Shown here: positions 16,390 through 25,845 of the stretch, piece after piece
Layout of the letters: every line of letters starts with the position of its first letter
Position numbering within the stretch: position 1 is the first letter of the stretch
Source: Rhodoplanes sp. Z2-YC6860
GTDB taxonomy: Bacteria; Pseudomonadota; Alphaproteobacteria; Rhizobiales; Xanthobacteraceae
Length of the DNA stretch: 64,000 nt
Direction: 5' to 3'
NCBI RefSeq assembly: GCF_001579845.1
Contig: NZ_CP007440.1
Location: 7,586,029 to 7,650,028, forward strand
Program-made: the position numbers and the translations under genes
Notes under the pieces: generated by a model
Databases searched by the model: none
What the model was told of the DNA's origin: nothing
Seen by the model: only the letters and a program-made list of their open reading frames with translations

Positions 16390-17265
16390 TCAAAATCGCT
16401 TCTCAGCAAGAATGCGCGCGGCGTGCTGCAGTCTGTCAACCGAGCGCTCGGTGTCGGTCAGCGCGCAGCAGCTCACCAGCGTGTCGATAATGGCGAGCTG
16501 AGCAACGCGGCTGCTCATGGCCTCGGGCCGGTATCGGGTTTCGTTGGCGACCGTATAAAGCAGCACGTCGCAATGGGCGGCGAGCGGCGACTTGCCGAGC
16601 CGCGTGATGCCGATGGTCCGGGCACCGGCTTCCCGCGCCAATCGGGTCGCGAGCACGGTCTCGACCGTGCTGCCCGAGTGGGACACCGTGACGGTCGCGA
16701 CCGTCGGGCCGGTCATGCCGGCGCTGACGGCCTGCACATGGGAATCGACGACCGCGCTCGATGCGAGCCCGAGCTGCAGCAAGCGATAGGAAAGGTCCTG
16801 CGCAATCGGCGCCGAACTTCCGATGCCGTAGATTTCGATTCGTCGCGCTTCCCTCAACAAACCCGCCGCCTTCGCCAGCGATTCCATCGACAGCAGGCGG
16901 CGTGTCTCGCGGAGCGACGCGGCGTGGGCGGCGAAGATGTGATCCGTGACGGTCGCCGGATCATCGCCTCGATGCAGATCCTCCTGAATCAGACGCACCG
17001 GCTCGATCAGATCCCGCGCCAGAAGAATCTTCAGCTCCTGAAACCCTCGCACGCCCACCCGGCGGCAAAAGGAAACGATCGTGCCCTCGCTGACGCCACA
17101 TGTCTCGGCCACCTCGGTGATCGACATGTGAACGAAAGACTCGGCCTGCCCGATGATCAGCTCGGCGATTTGCCGGGCTTTCGGAGGAAGATCGGGCTGC
17201 AGCTCGCGAATGTGAGACAGGATCGCGTTCACAGACGGTCTGGCGTCGACGTTCGCGCGTGTCAT
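16390..17265 (-). CDS. RpiR/MurR-family regulator
   Basis: A 291-residue protein with an N-terminal HTH_6 domain (about 15-90; MSITEVAETCGVSEGTIVSFCRRVG) and a C-terminal SIS sugar-phosphate domain (about 130-260; IEIYGIGSSAPIAQDL, TVTVSHSGSTVETV). These regulators respond to phosphosugars or related ligands. It diverges from a phospholipase C gene across 248 bp that contains an A/T-rich near-palindrome, so it may control that gene. Start ATG 17265. Confidence 0.85.
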   Translation of the reverse strand: MTRANVDARPSVNAILSHIRELQPDLPPKARQIAELIIGQAESFVHMSITEVAETCGVSEGTIVSFCRRVGVRGFQELKILLARDLIEPVRLIQEDLHRGDDPATVTDHIFAAHAASLRETRRLLSMESLAKAAGLLREARRIEIYGIGSSAPIAQDLSYRLLQLGLASSAVVDSHVQAVSAGMTGPTVATVTVSHSGSTVETVLATRLAREAGARTIGITRLGKSPLAAHCDVLLYTVANETRYRPEAMSSRVAQLAIIDTLVSCCALTDTERSVDRLQHAARILAEKRF

Positions 17266-17382
17266 TCCGGCCTGCTCCCGGCTCCCGGTGCTCTCTCAAT
17301 TCCTGCCTCGCGGAACGTCACCGGCCGATCGTCCGGCGGCGCGATCAGCCTAAACTGAGAAAAACTCATCATAAAGCCGTTC

Positions 17383-17398
17383 TGAAATAAATTATTCA
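17383..17398. promoter_or_regulatory. candidate RpiR operator
   Basis: TGAAATAAATTATTCA is a near-palindrome, strikingly A/T rich for this genome, placed in the divergent gap between rpiR (118 nt) and the phospholipase start (116 nt). RpiR-family sites are often of the form TGAAAT...ATTTCA. The assignment rests on position and shape only. Confidence 0.35.
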
Positions 17399-17513
17399 CA
17401 CCCATGTCAAACCGCCTGGGTACGCCTTGTCCGGCTCACCCCCCGCAGCGCTGCCCAAGCCCGCGCTGCATTCCGTGATCCGGTCATTTCAACACAAGAA
17501 AGGGCGAAACAGG

Positions 17514-19862
17514 ATGACAACACGTCGCAATTTTCTGGCGGGCGTCGCGGCGGCGACTGCATTTCCCAGCATCAACCGAGCGCTGGCCATTCCGGCGATG
17601 GGCCGGACCGGCACCATCAAGGACATCAAGCACATCGTGATCCTGATGCAGGAGAACCGCGGGTTCGACCACTATTTCGGCACGATGAAAGGCGTGCGCG
17701 GCTTCGGCGACCGCTTCCCGATTCCGCTCGAAAGCGGCAAGCCGGTATGGGCCCAATCCGACGGCACCCGTGAGATTCCGCCCTACCACCGTGACGCCAC
17801 GACCAGCAACGCGCTGGTCGGCTACGGCACGCCGCACGCCTATGCCGACAGTCAGGCGGCGTGGAACCAGGGCAAGATGGGCTACTGGCCCAAGTACAAG
17901 AGCCAGTACTCGATGGGCTATTTCAAGCGCGAGGACATCCCGTTCCAGTTCGCGCTGGCCGAGGCGTTCACGCTGTGCGACGCCTATCACTGCTCCATCA
18001 CCACCGGCACCGACCCCAACCGGATCACGTTCTGGTCGGGCTCCAACTTCAATCCCGCGCTGCGCGCGCAGGGCATCAACTGCACCACGGCCGACGGCGA
18101 ACCCAACAACCTGCGCTGCTGGCCGAGCCCCAGCAAATGGGTGGACGGCCTTCCGCAGCCGCAGCCGAACTACACGTATGTCGGCAGCGACTTCAACTGG
18201 GACACTCTTCCCGACCTGCTGCAGCGCGCCGGCATCAGCTGGCACATCTACCAGGACATGAACAACAACTGGACCGGCGCGATGCACGGCGGCCTGGCGT
18301 TCTCGAGCTTCCGCCATGCACAGCCGAATTCGCCGGTTTATGTGCACGGCCTGACCGGCGGTCCGGACTATCTCGACAAGTTGAAGGCCGACGTCATGGC
18401 CGGCACCCTGCCGCAGGTGTCGTGGGTTTTGCCGACGCAGGCCAACTCCGAACATCCGGGCGGCGGCAGCCCGACCCGCGCCGGAAACTTCACGGACGAT
18501 GTGCTGAACGCGCTGACCTCCAACCCCGAGGTCTGGAGCCAGACCGCCTTCTTCCTGACCTTCGACGAGAACGACGGCTTCTTCGATCATCTGCCGCCGC
18601 CGGCGGTGCCATCCTACGACATCAACGGCAACCTGATGGGCAAGGCCACGCTGCCGCTCGCGGGCGAGTATTTCGACTCCACCGGATTCGCCCTGAATGC
18701 TCAGGACACGATCAGCGGCAAGACCCGGCCGTGGGGTCTCAGCGCGCGCGTGCCGATGTACGTGGTTTCGCCGTGGAGCAAGGGCGGCTGGGTCAACTCG
18801 CAGGTCTTCGATCACACTTCGGTGGGCCGGTTCCTCGAGAAGCGCTTCGGCATCAAGGTCGACGCCATCAGCCCCTGGCATCGCGCCATTTCGGGCGACC
18901 TGACCACGGCCTTCGACTTCGCGCGCCCCAACGATCCCCGTTTTCCGGAACTGCCCGACCAGAGCGGCTGGGCCGCCTCGGACGCGCATCAGAAAACATT
19001 GACGGCACCCGTACCGCCGGCCACGCCGCAGCCGCTGTTCCAGGAACCCGGCGTACGCTACTCGCGGGCACTGCCTTACCTTCTGCACGCCAGTGCGCAG
19101 GTTGACGCTCGCAAGGGCACGGTCAGGCTGCTGTTTGCCAACACCGGCTTTGCCGGCGCCGTGTTCCACGTTTACGACCAGTTGCACCTGGATCGCATTC
19201 CGCGGCGCTACACCGTCGAGGCCGGTCAGATGCTGGATGACGAATGGGCGATCGGCAGCGACGGCACTTATGATCTCTGGGTGCTCGGACCCAACGGTTT
19301 CCACCGCACCTTCGGGGGCGATCTCAGCAAGGCGCGGCCGCAAAATGCACCCAACCCCGAGATCTTCGTTGGCTACAACGTCCACGACGGCGGTCTGCAC
19401 CTGCAGCTGCGCAACAACGGCAACAGCCACCTGCGCTTCACGGTGAAGTCCAACAAGATCTATGGGCCGCTGCTGGCTGTCAGCCCGTTGGTGTCCGCTG
19501 CGGCGATGCCGGAGTCTCCGGGCTTCGGTCCGCTTCCCGGATTGCTTCCTGTGAGCGCCGGCCCGCTGCTTGGTTTCCGGCCGGCTCCCGACTTGGGCGC
19601 GCCCGGTTTCGGCTTCGGCCCACCGCTCTTCACCCCAGGGCCGAGCTTCGGCAACGGTCCCGACACGTCGTGGGATGTCAAAGTGCCCGCTTCGGGCCAT
19701 CCCAGAGAGTTGTACTGGAATCTGCGCAAGACCGGCTTCTGGTATGACTTCATCGTCACCAGCGACTCGGACAGCGACTTTGAGCGGCGCCTGGCCGGCC
19801 ATGTGGAAACCGGCCGCGCTTCGGTCAGCGATCCTGGCATGGGCATGGCCGACCGTTTCTGA
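17514..19862 (+). CDS. Tat-exported phosphocholine-type phospholipase C
   Basis: A 782-residue enzyme. The Tat signal TTRRNFLAGVAAATAF leads into the phosphoesterase core: IKHIVILMQENRGFDHYFGTM, CDAYHCSITTGTDPNR, FLTFDENDGFFDH and VVSPWSKGG, the metal-binding motifs of the PlcH/PlcN/AcpA superfamily. Two C-terminal DUF756-type beta domains follow (about 545-630 and 645-770). The second carries an unusual Pro/Gly/Phe-rich insertion at about residues 660-715. It cleaves phospholipid head groups outside the cytoplasm, releasing phosphocholine or a similar group. The start at 17514 places the twin Arg correctly. A terminator follows. Confidence 0.85.
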   Translation: MTTRRNFLAGVAAATAFPSINRALAIPAMGRTGTIKDIKHIVILMQENRGFDHYFGTMKGVRGFGDRFPIPLESGKPVWAQSDGTREIPPYHRDATTSNALVGYGTPHAYADSQAAWNQGKMGYWPKYKSQYSMGYFKREDIPFQFALAEAFTLCDAYHCSITTGTDPNRITFWSGSNFNPALRAQGINCTTADGEPNNLRCWPSPSKWVDGLPQPQPNYTYVGSDFNWDTLPDLLQRAGISWHIYQDMNNNWTGAMHGGLAFSSFRHAQPNSPVYVHGLTGGPDYLDKLKADVMAGTLPQVSWVLPTQANSEHPGGGSPTRAGNFTDDVLNALTSNPEVWSQTAFFLTFDENDGFFDHLPPPAVPSYDINGNLMGKATLPLAGEYFDSTGFALNAQDTISGKTRPWGLSARVPMYVVSPWSKGGWVNSQVFDHTSVGRFLEKRFGIKVDAISPWHRAISGDLTTAFDFARPNDPRFPELPDQSGWAASDAHQKTLTAPVPPATPQPLFQEPGVRYSRALPYLLHASAQVDARKGTVRLLFANTGFAGAVFHVYDQLHLDRIPRRYTVEAGQMLDDEWAIGSDGTYDLWVLGPNGFHRTFGGDLSKARPQNAPNPEIFVGYNVHDGGLHLQLRNNGNSHLRFTVKSNKIYGPLLAVSPLVSAAAMPESPGFGPLPGLLPVSAGPLLGFRPAPDLGAPGFGFGPPLFTPGPSFGNGPDTSWDVKVPASGHPRELYWNLRKTGFWYDFIVTSDSDSDFERRLAGHVETGRASVSDPGMGMADRF

Positions 19863-19892
19863 GACAGGCGGCGCAATCGCCACAACGATCCG

Positions 19893-19916
19893 GAAAGGCG
19901 CCCTCGGGCGCCTTTC
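19893..19916 (+). terminator. terminator of the phospholipase gene
   Basis: GAAAGGCGCC and GGCGCCTTTC pair perfectly around CTCG, 30 nt after the stop. The stem itself supplies the closing T run. Confidence 0.75.
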
Positions 19917-20104
19917 TCATGTGGCCGCTTCGAAAGGGAAATCGGCGGCCTTCGGCGTTCATCGCTCTGTAACTGAAGTGGCGCGCCATTCAGAACAAAA
20001 CTGCGAACTCTGATGTAATTCAGATTGCGATGTCATTTTTTATCGCATCAACTTCTGCGATGCAGCCATTCAGGCTTACGTTTCACATTGGTCGCAGGTG
20101 GAAC

Positions 20105-21055
20105 ATGCGTAAGTTGACGTTCGCTTTTCTTCTTGCCGCCAGTCTTGCGTTTGCTCCTGCGACGGCGCGGTCCGGCACGGACTGGATCACCGGCCTGCCG
20201 CGGCAGGACATCCCTGTCGCATCGTGGCCTGGAGGCAAGAAGGTCGCCGTCACCTTCGTCCTCTATGTCGAAGTGTGGGGGCGTGGACACGGGCCCAACT
20301 TCCGCCCTGACATGACCGGGCGCACGCCCGATCTCGTCGATGAGGGATTTCGCCAGTATGCGATCAATTTTGGCCTGCCGCGCACGGGCCGGCTGTTCAA
20401 GGAGATGAACGTCCCGCTCAGCCTGGCGCTGAATGCCCAGTTCCCGCAGGCTCAGCCGGAAACATGGCAGGCGCTCCGCGCGCTCGTTCCCAAGGCGCCG
20501 ATCATCGCCCACGGGCTCAACAATTCCACCGACCTTCTGCCGCTATCCGAGGGGCCGGCCGCACAGCGTGCCTATATCCGCAAGACACTCGACATGATCG
20601 AGGCGAGCACCGGCGTTCGCAGCACCGGCTGGTCGAGCCCGAGCGTTTATCCCGATGCGGAGACCTTTCAAGCCAGCGCCGCAGAAGGCATCCGCTACAC
20701 TCTCGACGGCATGGATTCGGACGTGCTGTCGCGGCTGGACACAAAACCGGCGCCGCTGGTGCTGGTGCCTTACCCGCCGAGCGTCGTCGACATGGGGCAA
20801 TATCTCTCCCGCTTCAAGGAGGCCAGCGATCTCGAGCGACTGTGGATCGACTATGTGCAGGAACTTGCGCGTGAGGCCGCGGCCGATCCCAAGAAACCCG
20901 CGACAGTGGTCGCCATCGGCATTCATCCCTTTGTCGTCGGCACCCCCGCAGGCGCTGCTGCGTTGCGCCGTGTCTTGCAAAGCCTCAAAGCAAACCGCCT
21001 CGTCTGGCTGACGGATGTCGAGGCGGTGGTGCGCGCCGCCGGCCCATCTCGCTAA
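20105..21055 (+). CDS. exported polysaccharide-deacetylase-like protein
   Basis: A 316-residue protein with a signal peptide ending PATARS. The rest follows the NodB-homology layout of the allantoinase/PuuE type: KVAVTFVLYVEVW, FGLPRTGRLFKEMNVPLSLALNAQ, IIAHGLNNST, TGWSSPSVYPDAETFQ and VVAIGIHPFVVGTP. The usual catalytic Asp of T(F)DD is replaced by YVEVW, so metal binding may differ or activity be lost. The substrate is unknown. The annotated ATG has no strong SD. The 190 bp between the upstream terminator and this start show no clear sites. Confidence 0.65.
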   Translation: MRKLTFAFLLAASLAFAPATARSGTDWITGLPRQDIPVASWPGGKKVAVTFVLYVEVWGRGHGPNFRPDMTGRTPDLVDEGFRQYAINFGLPRTGRLFKEMNVPLSLALNAQFPQAQPETWQALRALVPKAPIIAHGLNNSTDLLPLSEGPAAQRAYIRKTLDMIEASTGVRSTGWSSPSVYPDAETFQASAAEGIRYTLDGMDSDVLSRLDTKPAPLVLVPYPPSVVDMGQYLSRFKEASDLERLWIDYVQELAREAAADPKKPATVVAIGIHPFVVGTPAGAAALRRVLQSLKANRLVWLTDVEAVVRAAGPSR

Positions 21056-21099
21056 AGCGAGTCCTGTTCAGTGCGGAAACGGTGACTGGGGAGTTGATG

Positions 21100-22494
21100 T
21101 TACCGTCCAGCGGCAGCAGGCAGATATATCGTAACGCGCAAGCCCCCGAGCGCGGCTTTGTTCAAAGTCAGCGAGCCGGCATAGAGTTCTGCGAGCTCGC
21201 GCGTGATCGACAGGCCAAAGCCAAAACCGGGTGAGCTTTCATCGAGCCGCCGCCCCGCCTGCATGGCCTGCGCCATCTGCGCAGATGTCAATCCAGGTCC
21301 GTCGTCGTCGATCTCCAAAGCCGTGAATCGGCCTTCCTCCCGGGCACGCACAGCCACGCGCGAGCGGCACCAGTGGAACGCGTTTTCCAAGACATTGCCG
21401 AGCATCTCGTCGACATCCTGCGCCTCGCAGGCCACCGCCATGTCGTGTGCAACGTCACTGTTGAACGCAACGTCCTTGTCCGCATTCGCCTTGGCCAGAA
21501 CCAGAGCCAGGTCCGCAACACGCGGTGCGAGCTGCGTTCGCGACCGCACCGGGCCGCTCAAGGCGGCGGCACGCGCGCGCCCGAGGTGATGTCGGATGCG
21601 ACGCTCCATCAAAGCCACAAGTTCGTGCAGCTCTTTCGTGCCACGGGTGTCCTTCGGCAGCGCAATGGCCAAGGTCGCCAGCGGCGTCTTCAGGCCGTGC
21701 GCCAGGTTGGCGACATGTTTGCGCGCCCGTTCGAGATTTGCGGCGTTCTGTTCGAGCAGAGCATTGAGCTCGGCCGCCATCGGCTGCACCTCGCGCGGCT
21801 GGCGTTCAGGCACCCGGTCGCTATGACCCGCTCTGACATCGGCCACCGCCTGACGGAGGCGCTCCAGGGGCCGCAAGCCGAGGCGCACCTGAACCAGCAT
21901 CGCAAGAACCAACGCGATCCCGAGAGCGCCAAGCGCGATCCCGAGCGTCAGCATGGCGTCGCGAAGCGGCCCGCTGACCGCCGCACGTGGCGACGATGCG
22001 ACGATGGTCGCGTGAACGCCCGCAACAGACACGCCTTTGATGCGGTAATGGATCGCTTCACCGTAAGGCCCTGCGCCATCGGCCGGTGCCGGACGTTCGC
22101 CGGGCGGCGGGCGGTCACCCTCCGGCGGAGGGATTGGGGGTGGCGGCGGAAGGGGCCTGCCACTGATGTCCGGCGGCTTCAGCGTTGCGTCATCCAGCGA
22201 GCGCGATCGGATGACATTCTTCGGGCCTGAAATTTGCCAGTACCAGCCGCGGCGCATCCGGTCGAACGGCGGGCCATCGGCCGTTCCGTCGAGTCTCAAT
22301 GTTCCGCCGCTGTCAGCCCGCAACATCGAGGACAGAAACAGAATGTGCGTGTCGAGGCGCTGATCGATCTGCCCCTGTACGAAACGGTGCAGCGCGAAAT
22401 AAATGACGATGGCGGCGATCAGGAGTGCGGCGGCAATCAAAGCGCCAGCCGCAAGCATCAGCCTCCGGCTCAGCGACGCATCCAGAAGCCTCAT
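21100..22494 (-). CDS. sensor histidine kinase with a proline-rich periplasmic loop
   Basis: A 464-residue PhoQ/QseC-type kinase. A first membrane helix (14-36), a periplasmic domain (37-180), a second helix (181-203), HAMP, dimerisation domain with His266 in LAHGLKTPL, and an ATPase domain with NVLENAFHW, DDDGPG and GFGFGLSITREL. The periplasmic part contains a run of prolines at about residues 113-139, including PPPPPIPPP. The stop overlaps the start of its response-regulator gene by 4 nt reading in the same direction, so the regulator is upstream and the two are translationally coupled. The signal is unknown. Confidence 0.9.
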   Translation of the reverse strand: MRLLDASLSRRLMLAAGALIAAALLIAAIVIYFALHRFVQGQIDQRLDTHILFLSSMLRADSGGTLRLDGTADGPPFDRMRRGWYWQISGPKNVIRSRSLDDATLKPPDISGRPLPPPPPIPPPEGDRPPPGERPAPADGAGPYGEAIHYRIKGVSVAGVHATIVASSPRAAVSGPLRDAMLTLGIALGALGIALVLAMLVQVRLGLRPLERLRQAVADVRAGHSDRVPERQPREVQPMAAELNALLEQNAANLERARKHVANLAHGLKTPLATLAIALPKDTRGTKELHELVALMERRIRHHLGRARAAALSGPVRSRTQLAPRVADLALVLAKANADKDVAFNSDVAHDMAVACEAQDVDEMLGNVLENAFHWCRSRVAVRAREEGRFTALEIDDDGPGLTSAQMAQAMQAGRRLDESSPGFGFGLSITRELAELYAGSLTLNKAALGGLRVTIYLPAAAGR

Positions 22495-23156
22495 GGCGGG
22501 CCCGCCGTGAGCTTGTAGCCGCGGCCCCGCTCAGTCTCGATCATGGCCTTGCCGAGCTTGCGACGCAGGCGCGCGACGATCACCTCAAGCGAATTGGAAT
22601 CCGTGCCAGCGTCACCCTCATAGACCTTGTCCGTGAGCACGCTGCGCTCGACCACCGCATCCTTGCGCATGATGAGGCACTCAAGCACACGCCACTCCAG
22701 CGCCGTCAGCTTCAACGGCAGCCCATCGAGCTCAAACACGCCGGTCTGCGCTTCGAACGACAGCGGTCCACAGACAAGGCGCGGGGCGGCGTGCCCCGAC
22801 GCTCGACGTACCAAGGCACGCAGGCGCATCACGAGCTCTTCGATGCGAAATGGCTTGGTCAGATAGTCGTCGGCCCCTGCCTTGAAGCCGTCGACCTTGT
22901 CGGTCCAGCCATCGCGGGCGGTGAGGATCAGGACCGGCAGCTGACGCCCGTTCTTCCGCCAGGCCCGGAGGACTTGTGCGCCGGGAATCTTGGGCAGCCC
23001 CAGGTCGAGGATGGCGACGTCATAAGGCTCGGTATCGCCGAGATGCTGACCGTCCTCACCATTCATCGCGATGTCGACGGCAAAATTTTCCGCGCGCAAC
23101 GCGTTGGCGATTTCCTGCGCCAGCAGACGATCGTCCTCGACCAAAAGGATTTTCAT
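22491..23156 (-). CDS. OmpR-family response regulator
   Basis: A 221-residue regulator with a receiver domain (phospho-acceptor Asp51 in VAILDLGLPKIPG; acidic pair at 8-9) and a winged-helix domain (LTALEWRVLECLIMRKDAVVER, IEVIVARLRRKLG-like). It is the partner of the overlapping kinase gene. It diverges from the OB-fold gene at 23286, whose upstream region holds a palindrome, so that gene is a likely target. It resembles QseB/PmrA-type regulators. Confidence 0.9.
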   Translation of the reverse strand: MKILLVEDDRLLAQEIANALRAENFAVDIAMNGEDGQHLGDTEPYDVAILDLGLPKIPGAQVLRAWRKNGRQLPVLILTARDGWTDKVDGFKAGADDYLTKPFRIEELVMRLRALVRRASGHAAPRLVCGPLSFEAQTGVFELDGLPLKLTALEWRVLECLIMRKDAVVERSVLTDKVYEGDAGTDSNSLEVIVARLRRKLGKAMIETERGRGYKLTAGPP

Positions 23157-23208
23157 GCGGTTCGCGCCTTGGCATGAGGCCGGCCTAAGCCCGCAAGCTT
23201 AACCCAAC

Positions 23209-23226
23209 CTGAACGGAACGGTTCAG
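23209..23226. promoter_or_regulatory. candidate response-regulator site
   Basis: CTGAAC-GGAACG-GTTCAG is a perfect 6-bp inverted repeat in the gap between the response regulator and the OB-fold gene, 60 nt before the latter. It is the most obvious symmetric site there, next to a TTAACCC-type stretch. Confidence 0.35.
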
Positions 23227-23285
23227 CGTGGATTGGGGGCGGCCCGATAATTTCCGGTCATCGCAACCGACGACAGGAGAAATCC

Positions 23286-23873
23286 ATGAGCGAACCCCAT
23301 CTGCAACCTACTTCAAGCGAGACGCCCGCGAAGCGCGGGCTGAACAAGAGTCGCGCCCTGCTGGCTGGTATCGCCATTGCGGTGCTTGCGGTCGGCGCGG
23401 CCGCAGGTGCTGGCGGCACGCGGCTCGCGCAGCGTTGGCAGCCGCAGAGCGTCATGCTGTTGCAGCCGACCTCGATCGACAGGCTGGAAGACGACAGCCC
23501 GGTCGCCGTCAACGGCAACGTGGCCGAGATCTTCGGCAACAAATTCATCCTCCAGGACCGCACGGGCCGCGTCCTCGTCGAGCTCGGCCCGCGCGGCGAG
23601 ATGGGGGATGCCGTCACCAAGGGCGAGACGGTCACCGTGCAGGGCAACTTCGATCGCGGTTTCATCCACGCGCAGATCGTCTCGCATGCCGATGGCCGCA
23701 GCGAAGCCTTTGGCCCGCCGCGACGCCCCGACCGCGGACCGCCTCCGCCGCCGCGGGCTTGGTCCGACCGCGGTCTGGATCAGGGTCCACCGCCACCGCC
23801 GCGTCCCTGGGCCGAGCGTGCTCCGGATCAGGGCCCTCCGCCTCCGCCGACGGGTGAACCGCGCCCGCGATAA
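23286..23873 (+). CDS. membrane-anchored BOF-type OB-fold protein with Pro-rich repeats
   Basis: A 195-residue protein: short cytoplasmic N-terminus, a membrane or uncleaved signal helix (24-44), an OB-fold of the YgiW/YdeI stress type (about 74-133; VNGNVAEIFGNKFILQDRTG, TVQGNFDRGF), then three imperfect 16-residue repeats starting at 151, 167 and 183, each opening GPPPPP and continuing with Trp/Arg/Asp. BOF proteins bind small cationic ligands in the periplasm and are often driven by the adjacent two-component system. The proline runs should depend on elongation factor P. Confidence 0.7.
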   Translation: MSEPHLQPTSSETPAKRGLNKSRALLAGIAIAVLAVGAAAGAGGTRLAQRWQPQSVMLLQPTSIDRLEDDSPVAVNGNVAEIFGNKFILQDRTGRVLVELGPRGEMGDAVTKGETVTVQGNFDRGFIHAQIVSHADGRSEAFGPPRRPDRGPPPPPRAWSDRGLDQGPPPPPRPWAERAPDQGPPPPPTGEPRPR

Positions 23874-23893
23874 AGCGACCGTTGGCCATCAAA

Positions 23894-23932
<39 letters not shown>

Positions 23933-23933
23933 C

Positions 23934-24401
23934 ATGTCCGAAGACCATCGCAAACTATCCGGCAAGATCACACACGTGTTCGCGCACCGCTTCGTGATCG
24001 AAACGCCCAAAGGCGCCGTGCTCGCCGACGTGACACCTCACGGCATGGAGGCCGTTACACTCCGTGTCGGCGCCGATGTGCAGCTCGAAGGCGAGATGAA
24101 GCCATCCGAGCTCAAGGTGTTTCGCTTCACATCCGGCGGCAAAAGCGTCGCGATCGAGCACAAGAAAAAGCATCACGACGACCATCATGGTCCTGCCGAC
24201 CCCGAGGTCGCACGACGGGCGGCGCGCCAGGCAGGCTTCGAACCGGTGGGAGAACCGCGTCGCAAGCCCAAGCACTTCGAGGTCTTGGGGCGCCGGCAGG
24301 GCATCTATTCGGAGCTGCACATCGAACTCGATGGCCATATCCGAAAGACCAAACCGGTCCACGACGATCCCAAGTGGGCTGACGCCCTGCGTTCTTCCTG
24401 A
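23934..24401 (+). CDS. OB-fold-like protein with His-rich linker
   Basis: A 155-residue cytoplasmic protein without a signal. Residues 6-62 (KLSGKITHVFAHRFVIETPKG, then VQLEGEMKPSELKVFRF) align with the OB-fold of the preceding protein strand by strand, suggesting a divergent paralogue. A Lys/His/Asp stretch at about 75-88 (HKKKHHDDHH) could bind metal. The C-terminal half (KPKHFEVLGRRQG, ELHIELDGHI) is unfamiliar. It follows the exported BOF gene by 60 nt, probably in one transcript, and its translation start sits behind the AG repeat. Confidence 0.6.
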   Translation: MSEDHRKLSGKITHVFAHRFVIETPKGAVLADVTPHGMEAVTLRVGADVQLEGEMKPSELKVFRFTSGGKSVAIEHKKKHHDDHHGPADPEVARRAARQAGFEPVGEPRRKPKHFEVLGRRQGIYSELHIELDGHIRKTKPVHDDPKWADALRSS

Positions 24402-24527
24402 ACGCCTGCTGCCGGCCCGGATGCGAACCATCCGGGCCGGCGAACTGCGCTGGATCCACAGGTCGCAGCCGAGATCACAGGAATTGCCTGAACCGTTTCG
24501 GCGATGGGGTTGAGGAGCATCGTTCCG

Positions 24528-25802
24528 ATGATCGAGACGAATCCCAAGCGCCGGGCCGGCAAGGCGCTCGATGCCGCCAACTTCTTCCTCGCCGACGTCC
24601 GCGACGGCCTTGGACCATACCTCGCCATCTATCTCTTGACCGAGCAGGAGTGGAACGAAGCTCGCATCGGTATCGTGATGTCGGTTGCGACCATAGCGGG
24701 CATCGTCGCGCAAACTCCGGCTGGTGCCCTGGTCGACGCGACAAAAGCCAAGCGATCCGCGATGGTCCTTGCCGCGATGCTGGTCACCGTCTCGTCGCTC
24801 CTGCTGCCTTGGTTTTCGGATTTTCTGCCCGTCGCCGTGTCGCAAGCGACGGCCCATGCTGCCGGTTCGATCTTTCCGCCGGCGCTGGCCGCGGTCACGC
24901 TCGGCATCTTCGGCACCAAAGGTTTCACCCAGCGGATCGGGCGCAACGAGACCTTCAACCACGCCGGCAACGCGTTCGCGGCAGCGGCGGCCGGAGCGAC
25001 CGCATACCTATGGGGGCCTTCGGTGGTCTTCTATCTGCTCGCGGTCATGTCGATCGGCAGCCTCGTCAGCATCCTCGCCATCCCCGAACGTGCGATCGAT
25101 CACGATCGCGCGCGTGGGATCGCGAACGATCCCAAGCTGGGCGATGCCGGACATCGCGTTTCAGGGCTGAGCGTGCTCTTGACCTGTCGGCCGCTTTTGA
25201 TTTTCGCCGTCTCGGCCGTGCTGTTCCATCTCTCCAATGCGGCCATGCTCCCGCTGGTCGGCCAGAAGCTCGCGCTGCAAGACAAGAATGTCGGCACGAG
25301 CATGATGTCAGCGTGCATCGTCGCGGCGCAGATCGTGATGGTGCCGATGGCGCTTCTGGTCGGAGCCAAGGCGGACTCCTGGGGACGCAAGCCGTTATTC
25401 CTGACCGCGTTGGCAATCCTGCCGGTTCGGGGGGTGCTCTACACGCTGTCCGACAACGCCTGTTGGCTGGTCAGCGTGCAACTGCTGGACGGCGTCGGAG
25501 CCGGCCTCTACGGCGCGATCTTCCCCATCATCGTCGCCGATCTCATGCGCGGGACCGGCCGGTTCAACGTCGCGCAGGGCGCTGTGATCACGGCTCAGGG
25601 CATCGGTGCGGCGCTGTCGACAACCGTTGCCGGCTTCGCGGTGGTGCACTTCGGCTATAGCGCCGCGTTCATCCTGCTCGGCGCCATCGCCGAGGTCGGA
25701 ATTGTTCTCTGGATCTTTGCCATGCCGGAGACGCGACCGGATGACCGAGACGCTCAACTCTCCAGCAACAAGCTTTCCGCTCCGATCGCCGCAATTCGCT
25801 GA
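24528..25802 (+). CDS. MFS transporter
   Basis: A 424-residue inner-membrane protein with about 12 helices. The loop between helices 2 and 3 has GALVDATKAKR and the second half GAKADSWGRKPL, the major facilitator motif A. The opening ALDAANFFLADVRDGLGPYLAIYL is typical of a small MFS subgroup found in proteobacteria, often near heavy-metal or stress genes. The substrate is unknown. ATG 24528 has AGGAG 10 nt before it; an ATG at 24504 would add eight residues. Confidence 0.85.
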   Translation: MIETNPKRRAGKALDAANFFLADVRDGLGPYLAIYLLTEQEWNEARIGIVMSVATIAGIVAQTPAGALVDATKAKRSAMVLAAMLVTVSSLLLPWFSDFLPVAVSQATAHAAGSIFPPALAAVTLGIFGTKGFTQRIGRNETFNHAGNAFAAAAAGATAYLWGPSVVFYLLAVMSIGSLVSILAIPERAIDHDRARGIANDPKLGDAGHRVSGLSVLLTCRPLLIFAVSAVLFHLSNAAMLPLVGQKLALQDKNVGTSMMSACIVAAQIVMVPMALLVGAKADSWGRKPLFLTALAILPVRGVLYTLSDNACWLVSVQLLDGVGAGLYGAIFPIIVADLMRGTGRFNVAQGAVITAQGIGAALSTTVAGFAVVHFGYSAAFILLGAIAEVGIVLWIFAMPETRPDDRDAQLSSNKLSAPIAAIR

Positions 25803-25845
25803 CGGCGACCGCCCCTCGCAGCACCGCGGTTACATGAGGAACACG

